Positions 60,859 to 64,000 of a stretch of 64,000 nucleotides of DNA are shown one piece after another; position 1 is the stretch's first letter; each line of letters begins with the position of its first letter. The stretch covers positions 2,294,001 through 2,358,000 of the forward strand of contig NZ_JBFRYB010000001.1 in assembly GCF_040892595.1 (NCBI RefSeq), read 5' to 3'. The translations under genes and the position numbers were made by a program. Source of the DNA: Zhongshania sp. R06B22 (GTDB lineage Bacteria > Pseudomonadota > Gammaproteobacteria > Pseudomonadales > Spongiibacteraceae). The notes beneath the pieces were generated by a model. That model made no database searches. It was given only the letters and a program-made list of their open reading frames with translations, and was not told the DNA's origin.

Positions 60859-63231
60859 TTAGGTCTTTAGCTTCTTTGCCAAGAAGAGCCAAGTCTCCAA
60901 AACAGAATCAGGGTTCAGGGACACGCTATCTATGCCCTGCTCCATCAGCCACTGTGCGAAATCTGGGTGATCAGAGGGACCTTGCCCACAAATCCCGATG
61001 TATTTATCGTGCTTCTTGCAGGCATCTATCGCCATTTTCAGCAATGCTTTTACCGCGTCATTGCGCTCATCGAAGAGGTGAGCAATCAAGCCAGAATCGC
61101 GATCTAGCCCCAAGGTAAGCTGAGTTAGGTCGTTCGAGCCGATTGAGAAACCGTCGAAATACTGCAGGAACTGCTCTGCGAGTAAGGCGTTAGCTGGCAG
61201 CTCGCACATCATTACTACCCTCAAGCCATTCTCGCCGCGCTTCAAACCATTGGCTTCCAACAACTCAATAACTTGCTTAGCTTCGCCAACGGTTCGAACG
61301 AATGGCACCATAATCTCTACGTTAGTGAGATCCATATCGTCGCGAACTTTCTTGAGCGCGCGGCATTCCAGCTCGAAACACTCTCTAAATGAATCAGAAA
61401 TATAGCGAGACGCACCCCGGAAACCCAGCATGGGGTTTTCTTCAGATGGCTCGTACAAGCTGCCACCTATTAAGTGTGCGTATTCATTGGATTTAAAATC
61501 GGACATCCGCACAATAACGGGTTTTGGATAAAACGCACTCGCAATCGTGGAAATACCTTCAACCAGCTTTTCTACATAAAACTCTACCGGGCTAGCGTAG
61601 CCAGCAATACGGCGCTTCACTGCCGCCTGCACATCGCGGGGAATATCGTCGTAATTCATCAGCGCTTTAGGGTGTACACCAATCATTCGGTTAATGATAA
61701 ATTCCAACCGCGCCAAACCCACACCAGCATTGGGGTAGCCTTGGAAGTCGAAGGCACGGTCTGGGTTACCAACGTTCATCATTACTTTGAACGGCAGTTC
61801 TGGCATGGCCTCAAGTTTATTGCGGTTAATATCGAAATCGAGAATACCGTCGTACACCATGCCGGTATCACCTTCTGCGCACGATACCGTGACGGGAGTG
61901 CCGTCTTTTAGCAGCTCGGTGGCGTCACCGCAGCCCACAACTGCAGGTATACCCATCTCACGAGCGATGATCGCTGCATGACATGTGCGTCCGCCGCGAT
62001 TAGTAACAATTGCTGAGGCGCGCTTCATTACCGGCTCCCAGTCTGGGTCGGTCATATCGGTAACCAGCACATCGCCCTGCTGAACTTGGTCCATTTCGCT
62101 GATATCGGCAATCACCCGCACCGGTCCGGCCCCAATACGCTGGCCAATAGAGCGACCTTCACATAATACTGCGCCTTTTTCTTTTAAAAGGTAGCGTTCC
62201 ATCAAGGTAGTGGATTCGCGGCTTTTAACGGTCTCGGGGCGCGCTTGAACGATATAGAGCTTGCCGTCATCACCATCTTTGGCCCATTCAACATCCATTG
62301 GCCGACCGTAGTGCTTTTCAATGGTCATAGCTTGTTTGGCAAGGCCGAGCACTTCGTCGTCGGTTAAGCAAAATTGATTGCGCTGGTCTTCGCTAACATC
62401 CACGGTCTCAACAGATTTACCGGCGCTAGCGTCGCTGCCGTAAATCATTTTGACCATCTTGCTACCGAGGTTGCGGCGCAGCACCGCAGGACGGTCTTTC
62501 TCAAGTGTCGCTTTGTGAACATAAAACTCATCGGGGTTTACTGCACCCTGCACAACGGTTTCACCCAGGCCGTAGGACGCAGTGATAAAGACGACACCGT
62601 CGAAACCTGACTCAGTGTCCATAGAGAACATAACACCAGCGGCGCCGGTATCTGAACGCACCATGCGCTGGATACCCGCCGACAGTGCAACATCGGCGTG
62701 CTCAAAGCCTTGATGCACGCGATAAGCAATCGCGCGATCATTGTATAAGGAGGCAAACACTTCCTTGATCGCGATCATAATATTGTCGAGGCCGCGAATA
62801 TTTAAAAAGGTTTCTTGCTGGCCAGCAAAAGAGGCGTCAGGTAAATCTTCTGCGGTAGCCGATGAGCGCACCGCGAAAGACATGGCATCGTTGCCATCAA
62901 CCAACTTGGCATAGGCTTCAACGACTGCCGCGTTGAGAGCTTCAGGGAACGGTGTTTCAACAATCCACTGACGAATCTTCTTACCCACAACAGCAAGATT
63001 CTTTACGTCCTCAATATCAAAGCCGTCTAGCGCGGCAATAATTCGATCGTTCAAGCCACTTTGCTGCAAGAAATCGCGGAAGGCGTCGGCAGTGGTCGCA
63101 AAACCACCGGGCACCGACACACCGACTTGTGAGAGCTGGCTAATCATTTCACCTAGGGATGCATTCTTGCCGCCAACGCGGTCAACATCATTCATTCCAA
63201 GGTCGTTGAACCAGATTACGTATTCAGACAC
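60859..63231 (-). CDS. ppsA: Phosphoenolpyruvate synthase
   Basis: Makes phosphoenolpyruvate from pyruvate and ATP (giving AMP and phosphate), the entry to gluconeogenesis from C3 acids. The N-terminal ATP-grasp domain starts [20 protein letters not shown]. The phosphohistidine swivel domain carries His418 in [11 protein letters not shown]. The C-terminal PEP/pyruvate barrel ends with [17 protein letters not shown] containing the proton-donor Cys. At 790 residues it is full length. Divergent from ppsR, which controls it by phosphorylation. Confidence 0.97.
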   Translation of the reverse strand: MSEYVIWFNDLGMNDVDRVGGKNASLGEMISQLSQVGVSVPGGFATTADAFRDFLQQSGLNDRIIAALDGFDIEDVKNLAVVGKKIRQWIVETPFPEALNAAVVEAYAKLVDGNDAMSFAVRSSATAEDLPDASFAGQQETFLNIRGLDNIMIAIKEVFASLYNDRAIAYRVHQGFEHADVALSAGIQRMVRSDTGAAGVMFSMDTESGFDGVVFITASYGLGETVVQGAVNPDEFYVHKATLEKDRPAVLRRNLGSKMVKMIYGSDASAGKSVETVDVSEDQRNQFCLTDDEVLGLAKQAMTIEKHYGRPMDVEWAKDGDDGKLYIVQARPETVKSRESTTLMERYLLKEKGAVLCEGRSIGQRIGAGPVRVIADISEMDQVQQGDVLVTDMTDPDWEPVMKRASAIVTNRGGRTCHAAIIAREMGIPAVVGCGDATELLKDGTPVTVSCAEGDTGMVYDGILDFDINRNKLEAMPELPFKVMMNVGNPDRAFDFQGYPNAGVGLARLEFIINRMIGVHPKALMNYDDIPRDVQAAVKRRIAGYASPVEFYVEKLVEGISTIASAFYPKPVIVRMSDFKSNEYAHLIGGSLYEPSEENPMLGFRGASRYISDSFRECFELECRALKKVRDDMDLTNVEIMVPFVRTVGEAKQVIELLEANGLKRGENGLRVVMMCELPANALLAEQFLQYFDGFSIGSNDLTQLTLGLDRDSGLIAHLFDERNDAVKALLKMAIDACKKHDKYIGICGQGPSDHPDFAQWLMEQGIDSVSLNPDSVLETWLFLAKKLKT

Positions 63232-63362
63232 GTGATATCTCCCAATTTACAAAGTGACCGCATTACGGTTATAAGGGTGCAAGAAATTAACACGGGCTAT
63301 ACTAAAGTAAGTAATTTGGAAATTCCCGTCGAAAAACTCAGTGCATTAGGTAAAAAAACTAC

Positions 63363-64000
63363 ATGATTCGTCCGGCTTTTTTTATATCAGACAGTACCGG
63401 CATCACTGCCGAGACCCTAGGCAGCAGTGTTTTAGCGCAATTTGAGAGCCAAAAATTTGAGCACATTATCGTGCCCTACGTCGACAATGCCCAAAAAGCG
63501 AACTCGGCGGTAGAGAAAATTAATCGGGCTGCAGATGAATGCGGCAACCAACCGATTGTGTTTGATACCCTAGTCGACGAAGACCTGCGCGCAATTATTG
63601 CCACCAGCCGCGGCTTTATTGTAGATGTTCTTGGCACATTTGTTAGCCAAATAGAGGTAGCGCTAGGAGAAAAACCCTCGCGCACAGTTGGCCGCGTGCA
63701 GAATGCCGACAAAGATATGCTTTATAAGCAGCGAATTGACGCGGTAAATTACGCCCTAGATAACGACGATGGCGCCAGATTAAATCGCTACGACCAAGCC
63801 GAAGTCATTTTAATTGGTGTTTCTCGCAGCGGGAAAACCCCAACGTGCCTGTATTTGGCGATGCAATCGGGGATATTCGTCGCCAACTACCCGATTACCG
63901 ACGAAGACATGGAAAGTGATCGCCTGCCAAAGGCCTTGCTAGATCATCGCAATCGCTTATTTGGCTTGACGATAGATGCTGAGCGTTTATCGGCTATACG
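63363..64000 (+). CDS. ppsR: PEP synthase regulatory protein PpsR (DUF299), truncated by the window edge
   Basis: Bifunctional ADP-dependent kinase and phosphate-dependent phosphorylase that inactivates and reactivates PpsA. From ATG 63363 the frame is open to the right edge, 212 codons of about 270. It begins MIRPAFFISDSTGITAETLG, typical of the family, and has the P-loop GVSRSGKT at 152-159 followed by TPTCLYLA. Start lies 131 bp from the divergent ppsA. Confidence 0.95.
   Translation, partial: MIRPAFFISDSTGITAETLGSSVLAQFESQKFEHIIVPYVDNAQKANSAVEKINRAADECGNQPIVFDTLVDEDLRAIIATSRGFIVDVLGTFVSQIEVALGEKPSRTVGRVQNADKDMLYKQRIDAVNYALDNDDGARLNRYDQAEVILIGVSRSGKTPTCLYLAMQSGIFVANYPITDEDMESDRLPKALLDHRNRLFGLTIDAERLSAI

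Overview
The window looks like chromosomal DNA of a free-living, aerobic Gammaproteobacterium. The block prc, gorA, cysG, serS, crcB, rarA, lolA, ftsK, trxB, aat, bpt, infA, clpA, clpS, cspD, icd, rluE, nudJ, mnmA, hflD, purB resembles the gene order of Pseudomonas and its marine relatives. The alkane hydroxylase, fatty-acid activation genes, many-TonB-receptor style and intermediate base composition suggest an oligotrophic marine hydrocarbon/lipid degrader (Cellvibrionales/Spongiibacteraceae-like). That placement is inference; there is no rRNA in the window. I see no rRNA, tRNA, CRISPR, insertion sequence, integrase or phage gene.

Layout. 1-1792: 3'-truncated penicillin-acylase-family gene (minus). 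2072-8349: copper homeostasis island: a CueR-type promoter, the Cu(I) P-type ATPase CopA, CueR, a small exported Cys/His protein, a TAT-exported multicopper oxidase (PcoA/CopA type) and outer-membrane CopB. 8823-13111: an RND efflux adaptor and pump. 13219-18866: Dabb protein, HDOD protein with a dead GGDEF domain, acyl-CoA thioesterase, AlkK-like acyl-CoA ligase, a decayed acyl-CoA dehydrogenase tail and a ketosteroid-isomerase-like protein. 19074-44162: conserved housekeeping block, ending in the ribosomal oxygenase RoxA and a two-domain GNAT protein. 44429-50071: a stand-alone EF-G2, a Rieske protein, a beta-propeller lipoprotein and a methyltransferase. 50147-54794: a FabR-like TetR regulator divergent from alkB, which is followed by a TonB receptor and a strong terminator. 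54886-60772: DgcZ-like diguanylate cyclase, DUF808 membrane protein, CbpM/CbpA chaperone pair (cbpA carries two compensating frameshifts), TrxC, SpoIIAA-like protein and an isolated lpxD. 60859-64000: ppsA divergent from its regulator ppsR (truncated at the right edge).

How the genes fit together. Copper is pumped from the cytosol by CopA under CueR control and oxidised/sequestered in the periplasm by the multicopper oxidase and CopB. The aat-bpt-infA-clpA-clpS stretch holds all the core parts of the bacterial N-degron pathway: two tagging transferases, the ClpS adaptor and the ClpA unfoldase. AlkB with its TonB receptor, plus the AlkK-like ligase and thioesterase, point to growth on alkanes or related lipids. 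PpsA/PpsR and Icd sit at the switch between glycolysis, gluconeogenesis and the glyoxylate route. The strongest anomalies are the cbpA double frameshift that removes the J-domain HPD motif, the acyl-CoA dehydrogenase remnant, the dead GGDEF domain, and the palindrome over the alkB promoter. I did not find a clearly unprecedented multi-gene system.
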